From positions 1 through 20,233 of the IMG/VR virus record IMGVR_UViG_3300025030_000473: a DNA stretch of 20,233 nucleotides, one strand, 5' to 3'. The translations under genes were made by a program, and so were the position numbers. The notes beneath the pieces are model-generated. The model had not been told where the DNA came from and searched no databases. It worked only from the letters and a program-made list of their open reading frames with translations. The DNA is from a virus. Below are positions 1 through 8,057 of the stretch, piece by piece. Within the stretch, counting starts at the first letter, position 1. The number at the start of each line of letters is the position of its first letter.

Positions 1-1275
1 GAGTCTGTAGAGAGGTTAAGAGGAGAAGGTATCAGTCGGGTTACTGACGTAGATATACTGGATCTGCTTTCTGACGATCCCGATGCCGAGGATGCTGGAG
101 CATTTGCTAGACGTTATATAGAGGATTGTTTGGGCTGTTCTTTAAGACTGCGAGCTGACTGGCAATTACAGCCGCTTTCTTTGATGGGGCCTATTGATGC
201 TTTTCTCGATCAGCTCAATGCTACTCTTGACGGATTGGCTGCTAGAATTAATCCATTCGATACTCTAAAAGATATTTGTCAGGCGATGAACTTCTTTAGT
301 AGTTGGTGTATACAGGACCTTATTATGCTCCTGATGTCACTTAAATTACTGTTGAAGAAGTATCTGAACAATACACTGAAGATTAAGCTAGACTGGACTA
401 CGATTATTGGTCCTATTCTAAATGCTATCGTTCAAGGACTCTCTACGTTGGTAGAGAATATCTTCAATATTGCTGCTGCTCCATTGGATTGTGCTCTGTC
501 TGGAATGCGCACAGCTAATGCTTTAGAGAGAGAGTTGAGAGCCTTTCCGCACACTATTAAAGAAGACATTAGCGTTTTCAAGAGTCAGGTCAAAGATGGA
601 ACTAGCCTAGACTGGTTGATAAAAGACATTAGTTGGGATACTGAGTCTATCTCTGCTGGCAGCCTCAGTCCTACTCATGGAGCTAGCATTGGAGAGCTTG
701 AGACGTCTCAGCGTACAAGTTCTCAGGATCGCCGTGAGGGTTCTACGCCTATTCTTTCTGGTTTCGTTCTTACTGAGAACATAGACTTGTCTGAGGCTCT
801 TCGTGATCCTAATTTTCCACACTCTACTTTTCTAGAAAAGTTAATTATTCCAGTTGGTGAAGCTTTTAGGTGGTTGAAGGAGACTATGGAGAATATTCTC
901 CGGGCGCTAGACTCTCTTAAGGATTTAGTGGGTGGAGGATTGTCGCTGAATATCAATAATCTGGGCGTGATGCTCTTCATTACGGATATGATTAGTTTTG
1001 TAATGATGATAATCAGAATGCTTCGGCTTAACCCTGATGTTACCGATTGGTGTACAATGCTAGAAGAGAATCCCGAGGTGCTTGAGCAGCAATTAAGGAC
1101 TCGTTTTGGGGATCGACTGACTGTTGAGGCGCCTCCGGCTCTGCCTTCAGAACTTTTGATTAGGAATGGACCTGATGTAATTGGTCGAATTAGAACTTGT
1201 ACTTCAAACAGAAGTAATTTAGACTCTCAGTTAATAGATCAGTGGATTTCAGATCTACAGAGTAAGGGAAGCTAA
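1..1275 (+). CDS. Unidentified protein with hydrophobic helices, 5' truncated
   Basis: The frame is open from the first base, so the start lies upstream of the window; 424 residues are visible. An internal TTG at 130 is a possible start but has no convincing Shine-Dalgarno sequence, and the frame upstream reads as ordinary protein. I do not recognise the family. Visible residues about 97-122, 135-165 and 321-343 are strongly hydrophobic and probably helical, enough for two or three membrane-associated segments or a buried helical bundle. A CLGC motif lies near visible residue 42. The middle (about 215-250) is polar and Ser/Thr/Arg rich. The stop is one base before the portal start, so the two are probably co-transcribed and coupled. 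The large terminase subunit often precedes portal, but no Walker or nuclease motif is visible here. A virion or membrane-active role is possible but is inference only. Confidence 0.75.
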   Translation, partial: ESVERLRGEGISRVTDVDILDLLSDDPDAEDAGAFARRYIEDCLGCSLRLRADWQLQPLSLMGPIDAFLDQLNATLDGLAARINPFDTLKDICQAMNFFSSWCIQDLIMLLMSLKLLLKKYLNNTLKIKLDWTTIIGPILNAIVQGLSTLVENIFNIAAAPLDCALSGMRTANALERELRAFPHTIKEDISVFKSQVKDGTSLDWLIKDISWDTESISAGSLSPTHGASIGELETSQRTSSQDRREGSTPILSGFVLTENIDLSEALRDPNFPHSTFLEKLIIPVGEAFRWLKETMENILRALDSLKDLVGGGLSLNINNLGVMLFITDMISFVMMIIRMLRLNPDVTDWCTMLEENPEVLEQQLRTRFGDRLTVEAPPALPSELLIRNGPDVIGRIRTCTSNRSNLDSQLIDQWISDLQSKGS

Positions 1276-1276
1276 T

Positions 1277-3034
1277 ATGTTAGATGGCTTCGAAAAAGCT
1301 TTAGATAGGATCTTTGCGCCGAAGGATGCTCCAAGGAGCAAACCTCTAGACGTTTCTCCTAAGAAGAGGGTTCTAGACAAGACCATCCACTATACTAAGC
1401 ATCATAGAGGTAATTGGTTTCGTCCTGAATATGACTTCAAGGAGATTCAGGTTGCGCAAGGCGTAGACACCTTCTTAGGAAAGGCAATACGTAAGAAAGT
1501 TGATCGCTTTATGCTTGCAGGTTACGAATGGGTCTGCAAGACAGATGAACCCTTACAGTATATTAAGCGTCGCCTGGGAGAGATGGAGATTGCAACCAAC
1601 ACTCCGTTTGACATCGTTTTAGAAAGAACAGTACATGATTTAACTCGTTTCAATAACTGTATGTGGGCCAAGGTTCGTGGCTCTGAGTTGAGTTCTGGTA
1701 AAGTCAGAACAGATATCAGTGGCGTACTGTTAGAACCAGTAGCTGGTTATTTCGTTATGCCGTTCGAGACCTTGGAGTTGAAGCATACGGTTGGTGGTGA
1801 GATCAAGAAGGTTCGGCAAAAACTTGAAGACGGGGAACGTAGAGAGTGGAAGCCGGTCGATATCATTCACTTTTATACAAATCGTCTTCCTGGTTTCTCT
1901 GTTGGTACTCCTGAGTTATGGGCAGCTTTAGATGATATAGCTTTACTCAGAAGAATCGAAGATAACGTTGAAGAGTTAATAGAAACGAATCTATTTCCTG
2001 TTTTCCATTACACAGTCGGAACTGATCAGTTTCCAGAGCGTTTTGCTCCTGACGGTTCTAAAGAAACAGACTTCGTAAAAAAGACAGTTGAGTACATGCC
2101 TGCTGGCGGTATATACGTTTCAGACCATCGTCATAAGATTGAGGCAGTTGGCTCTGAGTCTAAGGCTCTCCGTATTGAGGCTTACCTAGAGTATTTCAAG
2201 AAGCGTGTCTTTGCTGCAATTGGAGTCTCTCCCATTGACATGGGTGATGGTGGGGACTCCAACAGGAGTACGGCCAGCACGTTATCGAAGGGACTCATGA
2301 TGGATGTTGAGTTCCTCCAGCATACGATGAAGATATTCCTTGATTTCTATGTGGTAAACGAACTCCTTTTGGAAGGAGGTTTTGATCCACTTGATCCAGA
2401 GCAGAAAGTCTCTATCAGGTTTGGTATTATCGATAAAGGCGAGCGTTTAGCTTTCGAGAATAATCAAATACAGTTGTTTGCTAATAAGGTTTTAACCCAT
2501 ACAGAAGTACGTAAGGCTCTTGGGTATGCTCCGATGACTGATGAAGATGAGGAGGATACGTATTATAAGAAATACGAAGAACCTCTTGCGCTTCTTAAGT
2601 CTATGGTACCTGGATCGGCGGCTGGAGAGACGCTTGCTGCGTCTCCTACCTCTGCAGTTACTCCGGAAGCCATTAATAAAGAGAAGACGTTTGCTAAGCA
2701 GCAAGCAGCGGCTGCTGCTAAGGCTAAATCTACTGGGAGACCTTCAAACTCAGCTTCTACGGGGAGTCGGAGAAGTAGTGCTTCTAAAGCACGGCCTTCG
2801 AATCAAAGCGGTACGAGGCCTGGTCCGAAACTAACTAGAGACGTTAACTTGACCTATGGCGACTGTACTATTATTATCAAGGTAGACTCTAAGATAGATT
2901 CTAGGGACATTCTACAGTGGACTGAGACGGTTCTGTCTCAGTATAAAGAGCTGCAATCCTACGGAATCTCACTTAATACTTTAGCAAATACATTGCTACC
3001 CAAATTAAATACTTCTAGAGGTTCTGATGAGTGA
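1277..3034 (+). CDS. Portal protein (HK97/SPP1-like fold)
   Basis: The portal forms the dodecameric ring at one capsid vertex through which DNA is packaged and ejected and to which the tail attaches. The 585-residue protein shows the usual order: an N-terminal wing region (about 50-235), with the typical DIIHFYTNRLPGFSVGTPEL stretch at 195-214; an amphipathic segment at 219-240; and the stem/crown region with the FAAIGVSPIDMGDGG motif at 312-326, which matches the phage portal pattern of a Gly-Val-Pro turn followed by a Ser/Thr-rich loop. An acidic patch lies at 422-427 (DEDEED). Residues 466-518 are an unusual Ala/Lys/Ser/Arg-rich linker leading to a small C-terminal domain (519-585). The ATG at 1277 has AAGGGAAG upstream. 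The last 8 nt overlap the protease gene. Neighbouring protease and capsid genes confirm the assignment. Confidence 0.95.
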   Translation: MLDGFEKALDRIFAPKDAPRSKPLDVSPKKRVLDKTIHYTKHHRGNWFRPEYDFKEIQVAQGVDTFLGKAIRKKVDRFMLAGYEWVCKTDEPLQYIKRRLGEMEIATNTPFDIVLERTVHDLTRFNNCMWAKVRGSELSSGKVRTDISGVLLEPVAGYFVMPFETLELKHTVGGEIKKVRQKLEDGERREWKPVDIIHFYTNRLPGFSVGTPELWAALDDIALLRRIEDNVEELIETNLFPVFHYTVGTDQFPERFAPDGSKETDFVKKTVEYMPAGGIYVSDHRHKIEAVGSESKALRIEAYLEYFKKRVFAAIGVSPIDMGDGGDSNRSTASTLSKGLMMDVEFLQHTMKIFLDFYVVNELLLEGGFDPLDPEQKVSIRFGIIDKGERLAFENNQIQLFANKVLTHTEVRKALGYAPMTDEDEEDTYYKKYEEPLALLKSMVPGSAAGETLAASPTSAVTPEAINKEKTFAKQQAAAAAKAKSTGRPSNSASTGSRRSSASKARPSNQSGTRPGPKLTRDVNLTYGDCTIIIKVDSKIDSRDILQWTETVLSQYKELQSYGISLNTLANTLLPKLNTSRGSDE

Positions 3035-5282
3035 CAATATTCTTTTGCATGACTTCATTAAGGTAAGCCATGACCCTGCTATACAAGTAGATGCTCAAGG
3101 CAAGGATCTTAAGAGCAGTAAGAGCTTGCTGATTACTTTTGATTTAAGCGCGGGCGGGAAGCGTATCAATAATCGTATCTATCAGCCAAAGAGTCAGGAA
3201 GCTGGGGTATCTTCGTGGACGCAGCCCTATCCAAAACCTATTCTCGTATATCATGATCAGGGAAAGGATCCTATTGGTCGTATAGTCGATATGAAGTGGG
3301 TTTCTTTAGAAAGAGAAGCTCTTGATCATTTAGGTAGTCCTGCTGCGCTTATTGATGTTAAGCGCGCTTTTGATTCTCGTAGTGCTAAAAATATTTACAA
3401 GACGATGAAGAAGTATGACCTCCTTGCTGACAAGAAGTGGCCTGGACTTTCTAAGCTTGTCGCTACAGCGAAGATCACTGATGCCGATGCACAAGAAAAG
3501 TTTATGAATCAATCTTATATGACTTTTAGTGCAGGCTCAGTAACCGACCAGCTTATCTGCATGGTGGATGGTTCTGAGTGGCACAAGGGCGAAATCTGTG
3601 AACATCGACCTGGTTCGATGGATGAAGAGGGTAACCTAGCGGTTTTCATGACTGGTATCTTTGAAGGTCAGGAGGCTTCTGTCGTTAATACTCCTGCTTA
3701 TGATAATAGTATTGTTCGTCATATGCAGTTAGCTACTGCCGACTCCTTAGAGGAAGGGTGGAATACTCTTACTCTAACTGATGAAGCTTATTCCTGTACT
3801 GATTCGGTTGTGAGTTCGGGAGATGGAATGTTAAAACTAGAAGACTTACAAACACTTGATGTTGAAACACTTATTAAGGCTTACCGTGAGAACCTTCTTG
3901 GCCTCGACTTGATAGATGCACTTAATGGCACAACTCAAGTTGAGACAATGTGGCTTATTAGAATTCATGATGCGCTGCATCATGAATACGACTGGTCGCT
4001 ACCTTACGATGAGAAAGAGCAGCCGATGCATTCGATCCCAACAGATATCTTTAAGCTTCATGGAGCTTTACATGATATTGCGATGGCGAAGGACTTTAGA
4101 GGTTCTTTGATTAATGGTCGAATGGACCATTTTGATAGCAAGGGAATGATGAGCGAAGAGTACAAACACAAGTCTATGGACTCACAGGAGGCTCCTGTTG
4201 TTCTTGAGGAGACTGTTGTCCAGGTAGAAGAGGTTCCGATAGTTGTCTCTACTGATGCAGAGACTGAAGTCATTACTCAAGTTGACACTGTAGTTGAGAC
4301 AGAAGTGAAGACTGATGCTGTTTCGTTCTTTAGTTCGTTAAATGCGATGTTCTTAGCAATGGGTGGGACTCCTTGGACTGATGGAGTTGATTCAGGAGTT
4401 TGTTGCGCCGAGAAGTCTTTCTGTCTTGTTACTGACGAAGACGTTGTAATCACCCGTAGTCTAATCGACTCTATTAAGCTTGGAGACGCTGTGAAAGAGC
4501 AGTTATCTGCTGTAGTAGATGCAATTGTCGAGAAGTTTCAGCCTGAAGTTGAAGTCGACTGGTATTTACTCGATCTAGCTCTAGAGGCATTAGTGCCAGA
4601 AGATGCCAAACTTTCTACCGAGAAGCGGGAGAATTTAGAGGGTTCCGCTTTCTGTGGACCGGAAAGAAGTTTTCCGGTGCCTGATTGTGCTCACTATACG
4701 GCAGCAAAGAAACTTATAGGTCGTTATAAGGGGCCTGGCGATAAGGGTCGAATAATGGCTTGTATCGAGCGCAAGGGAAAGTCGATGAAATGTGACGGGG
4801 CAATGATGGAAAAGGATTCCGCTAAGCCCTGTTCATGTAAAGATAAACCTATTGTAAGTACGGAGGATTATGCTTTAGCGTTACAACGAGCAGAACAGCT
4901 TTCGGATAAACTTGCAGAAGTGCTTGGCTACTGTGTTACCATGAAAAAGGTAGAATTAAATATCAGTGATGATAGTCAGAAACTTGATTTACTGTTAGCT
5001 TGGTTTGATAATAGGGATGAAGAGAGTGTAGCTTCTACGGTTGTAGATACTACAGAATCTGCAAAGGAGCCTTTAGAGCACATAAAACCTGTAGAGAATC
5101 CTTCGGTCGATTCTTCGGAAGGCAAGCCAGTGGCGAGCCAACTTGACGGCTTCACGAAGGCAGTATTAGAATCATATCAATCTATTCTTGATACTGAAGG
5201 AAAAGCATCAGCAAATAGATATCTTCAAGTTAATAAAAGATACTTACCGCCAAGCTTAGATCTCAGTCAGTTACTTAATTAA
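3027..5282 (+). CDS. Prohead protease fused to scaffold-like region
   Basis: Probable capsid maturation protease that cuts scaffold and capsid proteins during head assembly. In the N-terminal 230 residues, YHDQGKDPIGR (75-85) matches the His-Asp...Ile-Gly-Arg motif of S78-type prohead proteases, making H76 the likely catalytic His. MTFSAGS (165-171) offers S168 as the likely nucleophile, and EASVVNTPAY (216-225) matches the conserved strand after it. C178, D181, C191 and H193 form a possible metal site. Residues 270-530 are mostly helical and acidic, with a Val/Thr/Glu-rich stretch at 390-432, and probably act as scaffold. Residues 538-590 hold a Cys-containing module seen in many phage head proteins: AFCGPERSFPVPDCAH, then LIGRYKGPGDKGRI and C589. 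The ATG overlaps the portal end, with AGAGG five bases upstream. At 751 residues it is much longer than a lone S78 protease. Catalytic residues are assigned by motif only. Confidence 0.82.
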   Translation: MSDNILLHDFIKVSHDPAIQVDAQGKDLKSSKSLLITFDLSAGGKRINNRIYQPKSQEAGVSSWTQPYPKPILVYHDQGKDPIGRIVDMKWVSLEREALDHLGSPAALIDVKRAFDSRSAKNIYKTMKKYDLLADKKWPGLSKLVATAKITDADAQEKFMNQSYMTFSAGSVTDQLICMVDGSEWHKGEICEHRPGSMDEEGNLAVFMTGIFEGQEASVVNTPAYDNSIVRHMQLATADSLEEGWNTLTLTDEAYSCTDSVVSSGDGMLKLEDLQTLDVETLIKAYRENLLGLDLIDALNGTTQVETMWLIRIHDALHHEYDWSLPYDEKEQPMHSIPTDIFKLHGALHDIAMAKDFRGSLINGRMDHFDSKGMMSEEYKHKSMDSQEAPVVLEETVVQVEEVPIVVSTDAETEVITQVDTVVETEVKTDAVSFFSSLNAMFLAMGGTPWTDGVDSGVCCAEKSFCLVTDEDVVITRSLIDSIKLGDAVKEQLSAVVDAIVEKFQPEVEVDWYLLDLALEALVPEDAKLSTEKRENLEGSAFCGPERSFPVPDCAHYTAAKKLIGRYKGPGDKGRIMACIERKGKSMKCDGAMMEKDSAKPCSCKDKPIVSTEDYALALQRAEQLSDKLAEVLGYCVTMKKVELNISDDSQKLDLLLAWFDNRDEESVASTVVDTTESAKEPLEHIKPVENPSVDSSEGKPVASQLDGFTKAVLESYQSILDTEGKASANRYLQVNKRYLPPSLDLSQLLN

Positions 5283-5293
5283 GGAGTTTACAA

Positions 5294-6649
5294 ATGACTA
5301 TACGGCGCTTCGGTTCGAATTTGAATCTGCGCGAAGACATTCTAGATTCCGTCACTCCTAATGTACTTGTGCAGAAAGAGGTACGCGCTCCTGCTGGTGA
5401 ATGGAAGCCAGCTGCGTGGCTCCCGATCGCCTTCACAAAGACAAATCAAGAGGCCGGAACAGATGCTTTTGTTATCTCTAAGGGAAAGGCCGTCGCCTTT
5501 GACCGTCAGGGACGTATTGTTCCTGCAGGTATGCGGCTTGCTCTTGGTGGTACTGGTACTTCGCTTACTTTGATCAACAGTGTTTGTCTTACCTACACTT
5601 CTACGGATGTTTCTTGGGGAGTTACAGATATAACGACAGGTGAGCGTGTTACAGCGGCTGTCACCTATACGATTAATGACGTAGCCGATGCTCTCTTAGA
5701 GCGTGGACTTGTTCTTGATCAAGAAGTTTCGACTGTTCCTCCTGATACACTTGCTCGTTGTCAGGAAGTTATCGATGCTTGGATTAGTCGTCCAATCGGT
5801 TTCTCTCATGATGATGTCTATGTATGGTCGGGACGTCCTGAGGATGGTGATCAGTTCTACACCAACTATAGCAAGCAGCATCTGATTTCCTTCTGGACGG
5901 AAGGTCAGCTAAAGGTGCCTCATGCTACTGCTGGTTCGACGGTAGATACGTTTGATGCTGGCGCTCTGGTTACGGAGGCCTATGCTGCTGGAGAGTCGGT
6001 TGGCCCAGGCGAGTTCTGGAATGCAACAAACGTTTCTCAGTTGGCACGTTATAGTGGAATTCTTACTGCTGCTTCTCCGGTTGTAGCTCTTGGTTTCTCC
6101 GAGCAGGATGTTGCTCCCGAAACTGAACGTACTCCACTTTCTCACGACCACCTGACTATCGATATTCTGACTCGCAAGCGCTCTGGTCCCGATAAGATCA
6201 CTACGGCTGGTGATTACTACTTAGACCATGAGGTCGGGGTTCTGTTCCTCCATAGTACGACTTGGGCCTCTCTGGCGGTTGATGCTGATACAGATGTTGC
6301 TGTGACTTTCTATAACTACGATACTGGTCTTGCAACAACTCAGCGTTATCCTCATTTCATGGGCGATGTTGTGAAGCCTGGCGATTTCGTTGCTGTAGAT
6401 GAGCGAAGCAACTATATTGTGGCTTCTACAGCACAGATTTCGGCTGGCCAAGAAATCGTAGGTCGCGTTCTTGAACTTCAGAATGAGCCTCGCGGCCTTC
6501 TGGCTAGTGTGAAGACGGCATGGAATATTTCCGGTGCTGCGGCGGCGATGAAGATGCCTGGTTCGGCTACTCTGGGTTATTCGGATGCGATTACCCTCTC
6601 TGGCGAGACAGTGGCAGATGAACTTGTTGTGTTTAACTTTAGAGTTTAA
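5294..6649 (+). CDS. Putative capsid accessory / virion structural protein
   Basis: A 451-residue protein between the protease and the major capsid protein, a position often held by decoration or head-fibre proteins. It looks beta-rich and soluble, with no signal peptide or membrane segment. Residues 56-79 contain TDAFVISKGKAVAFD followed by GRIVPAG, a pattern I recognise from phage structural proteins next to capsid genes. Residues 354-392 (a GDVVKPGDFVAVDERSNY stretch, then AGQEIVGRVL) suggest a beta-barrel-like surface module. The start has a strong AAGGAG at 5281-5286, and codon choice resembles the capsid gene, consistent with high expression. The stop TAA overlaps an ATG at 6649 by one base. 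The role in the virion is inferred from position and composition. It could also be a minor capsid or vertex protein. Confidence 0.6.
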   Translation: MTIRRFGSNLNLREDILDSVTPNVLVQKEVRAPAGEWKPAAWLPIAFTKTNQEAGTDAFVISKGKAVAFDRQGRIVPAGMRLALGGTGTSLTLINSVCLTYTSTDVSWGVTDITTGERVTAAVTYTINDVADALLERGLVLDQEVSTVPPDTLARCQEVIDAWISRPIGFSHDDVYVWSGRPEDGDQFYTNYSKQHLISFWTEGQLKVPHATAGSTVDTFDAGALVTEAYAAGESVGPGEFWNATNVSQLARYSGILTAASPVVALGFSEQDVAPETERTPLSHDHLTIDILTRKRSGPDKITTAGDYYLDHEVGVLFLHSTTWASLAVDADTDVAVTFYNYDTGLATTQRYPHFMGDVVKPGDFVAVDERSNYIVASTAQISAGQEIVGRVLELQNEPRGLLASVKTAWNISGAAAAMKMPGSATLGYSDAITLSGETVADELVVFNFRV

Positions 6650-6650
6650 T

Positions 6651-6655
6651 GGAGA
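6651..6655 (+). promoter_or_regulatory. Ribosome binding site that sets the capsid gene start
   Basis: GGAGA sits five bases upstream of the ATG at 6661. The in-frame ATG at 6649 has only weak purine sequence before it and overlaps the previous stop. The downstream ATG is therefore the better start. Confidence 0.6.
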
Positions 6656-6660
6656 CTACT

Positions 6661-7968
6661 ATGAAACTAAGATTAACAGATGGTAGCGAAGTAGTTCTCC
6701 CTGATTCCAAGCGGGAAGCCGGACAGTATTTGGCCGATCTCATCAGAAGTGGTGGGCGCGTTCCAGGTAAGAGCCAGAATCTTGATTGGCAGACTTTCGT
6801 TGAGAGTGCGCTGAAGCCTCGTGATGCCGTAACGGCTAGTGAGATTCGTCCGTTCCTACAAGCTTCGATGGAGATAATCCTTCGTGAGCCTGTAGAGCCT
6901 CTCATGACTATCACTCCGCTCTTCACTCGTATTATGGCTAAGGGCCTTGATACTCGCATCCTCGTTGGTGCGATGGGTGCAGTGACGGCTGGTGATGTTC
7001 AGGAAGGTCAGACCTATCCAGAAGTGAATTTCCAGGTGGGTTCTGGTATGCAGGTTGCTCAGATTGGAAAGTCTGGTATTGCTGCCAGCTTTACTGATGA
7101 AGCTCTCCGCTACAGTACCTGGGATATCATGGCGATGAACCTAAACCTTATGCGTAAGGCTCTGATTCGTCATAAGGAGCAGAAGGCTGTTTCTTTCCTC
7201 AAGGAATTGGGAGTTGAGCTATTCAATAACGTGACGCCTGCGACTTCGGCATTCGGTGTATGCACCGGACGTGGCCTTGATATGGCTGCGAACGGTTCGC
7301 CTACGATGGATGACCTCTTCAAGGGTATGGCTTTTATGAATGAGGAAGGTTTCCCGGCGGATACTCTTCTTATCAACCCTCTATTCTTCTACCTATGGCT
7401 ACAAGATCCTGTTCTTCGTAACATGATGCTAGCTCATGGTGGTGGAGCGTACTTCCAGAAGTGGGGCGGGCAGGCTGGTCCTCTTGATCCCTGGAGCAAC
7501 GGCTCGATGGGCGCGCAGGGGCCAACTCGTGGTAACACGATCGTTCCTGGTGGAACTCCTTCGGGAGAGACGCCGACTGGTGTCGAGGGTCGTGAGCATG
7601 GCATGACTGCCACGCCTGCTATTCCCGGATACTTCCCATGGCCGTTCCAGATCCTTGTCTCTCCTCTAGTTCCTTACGATCCCGAGACTCAGCTTGGAGA
7701 TATCTTCATGCTCAGTTCTGGTAACGTTGGGTTCCTCCTGGTGGATGAAGATCCCGTTCAGGTCGAGTGGCGTGACGAAGTCGATGAGACCGTAAAGGTC
7801 AAGATTCGTGAGCGTTATGCATTCGCGGTAGCGAATGAGGGTCAGGGCGTTGGCGTGATGAAGAATGTGAAGTTGGCCCGAAACTATTGGGACGGGACTG
7901 TGAAGGCCGCGACGCTAGACGTCGACGAAGAGATCGCAGCAGATGCCGACCTGTCGGCTGTGCTCTAA
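6661..7968 (+). CDS. Major capsid protein (HK97 fold)
   Basis: The main shell protein; many copies build the icosahedral head. From the ATG at 6661 it has 435 residues, against 439 from the ATG at 6649, which lacks a good ribosome site. Residues 61-100 (EIRPFLQASMEIILREPVEP, then a TRIMAKGL stretch) fit the N-arm leading into the E-loop region. EGQTYPEVNF (115-124), then IGKSGIAASFTDEALRYSTW (135-154), leads into the spine helix at 155-190, as in HK97-type capsid proteins. DTLLINPLFFYLWLQDP (234-250) matches the conserved strand-turn of the P/A-domain. Residues 257-322 form a Gly/Pro-rich insertion that could be a surface loop. No long N-terminal delta domain is present, consistent with scaffold being supplied by the preceding gene. 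A terminator follows 43 bases after the stop. Confidence 0.93.
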   Translation: MKLRLTDGSEVVLPDSKREAGQYLADLIRSGGRVPGKSQNLDWQTFVESALKPRDAVTASEIRPFLQASMEIILREPVEPLMTITPLFTRIMAKGLDTRILVGAMGAVTAGDVQEGQTYPEVNFQVGSGMQVAQIGKSGIAASFTDEALRYSTWDIMAMNLNLMRKALIRHKEQKAVSFLKELGVELFNNVTPATSAFGVCTGRGLDMAANGSPTMDDLFKGMAFMNEEGFPADTLLINPLFFYLWLQDPVLRNMMLAHGGGAYFQKWGGQAGPLDPWSNGSMGAQGPTRGNTIVPGGTPSGETPTGVEGREHGMTATPAIPGYFPWPFQILVSPLVPYDPETQLGDIFMLSSGNVGFLLVDEDPVQVEWRDEVDETVKVKIRERYAFAVANEGQGVGVMKNVKLARNYWDGTVKAATLDVDEEIAADADLSAVL

Positions 7969-7970
7969 TA

Positions 7971-8010
7971 GTCTCGATGTTGATATTCTAATCAGTCTTG
8001 ATGTATGATA
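7971..8010 (+). repeat. Imperfect direct repeat after the capsid gene
   Basis: GTCTCGATGTTGATA (7971-7985) is repeated as GTCTTGATGTATGATA (7995-8010), with one substitution and one inserted base. The copies start 24 bp apart and lie immediately before the terminator hairpin. This could be an operator pair, a duplicated protein-binding site or chance. Confidence 0.5.
7980..8009 (+). promoter_or_regulatory. Sigma70-like promoter candidate
   Basis: TTGATA (7980-7985) and TATGAT (8004-8009) are separated by 18 bp, close to the bacterial housekeeping consensus. The predicted start, about 8015-8017, falls inside the left arm of the terminator hairpin. Such a transcript would carry the endonuclease gene but not a complete terminator stem. 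It is a sequence match only. Confidence 0.35.
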
Positions 8011-8011
8011 A

Positions 8012-8031
8012 GGGGCGCCTTCGGGCGCCCC
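8012..8031 (+). terminator. Intrinsic terminator after the capsid gene
   Basis: A perfect 8-bp GC stem, GGGGCGCC / GGCGCCCC, encloses a TTCG tetraloop closed by C-G, which is an exceptionally stable RNA hairpin. The following sequence, TACTTATAT, is T-rich but has no long uninterrupted T run, so termination may be partial. This would give abundant capsid mRNA with some read-through to the neck genes. Confidence 0.8.
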
Positions 8032-8057
8032 TACTTATATCTGGAGATAAATGTCTA

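Noticed and set aside
2541-2834. 97-codon + strand frame inside the portal gene
   Set aside because: It is Leu/Arg-rich, has no ribosome site and is fully contained in a well-supported gene. It is a frame shadow of the charged linker region.
4194-4320. Repetitive-looking GTT/GAG/ACT-rich stretch in the protease/scaffold gene
   Set aside because: It encodes a Val/Thr/Glu-rich linker. No exact tandem unit was found, so it is low-complexity coding sequence rather than a DNA repeat.
7998-8057. Longer N-terminus for the endonuclease from a TTG at 7998
   Set aside because: It would translate through the terminator hairpin and has no ribosome site. The ATG at 8058 leads directly into the first zinc ribbon with GGAG upstream.
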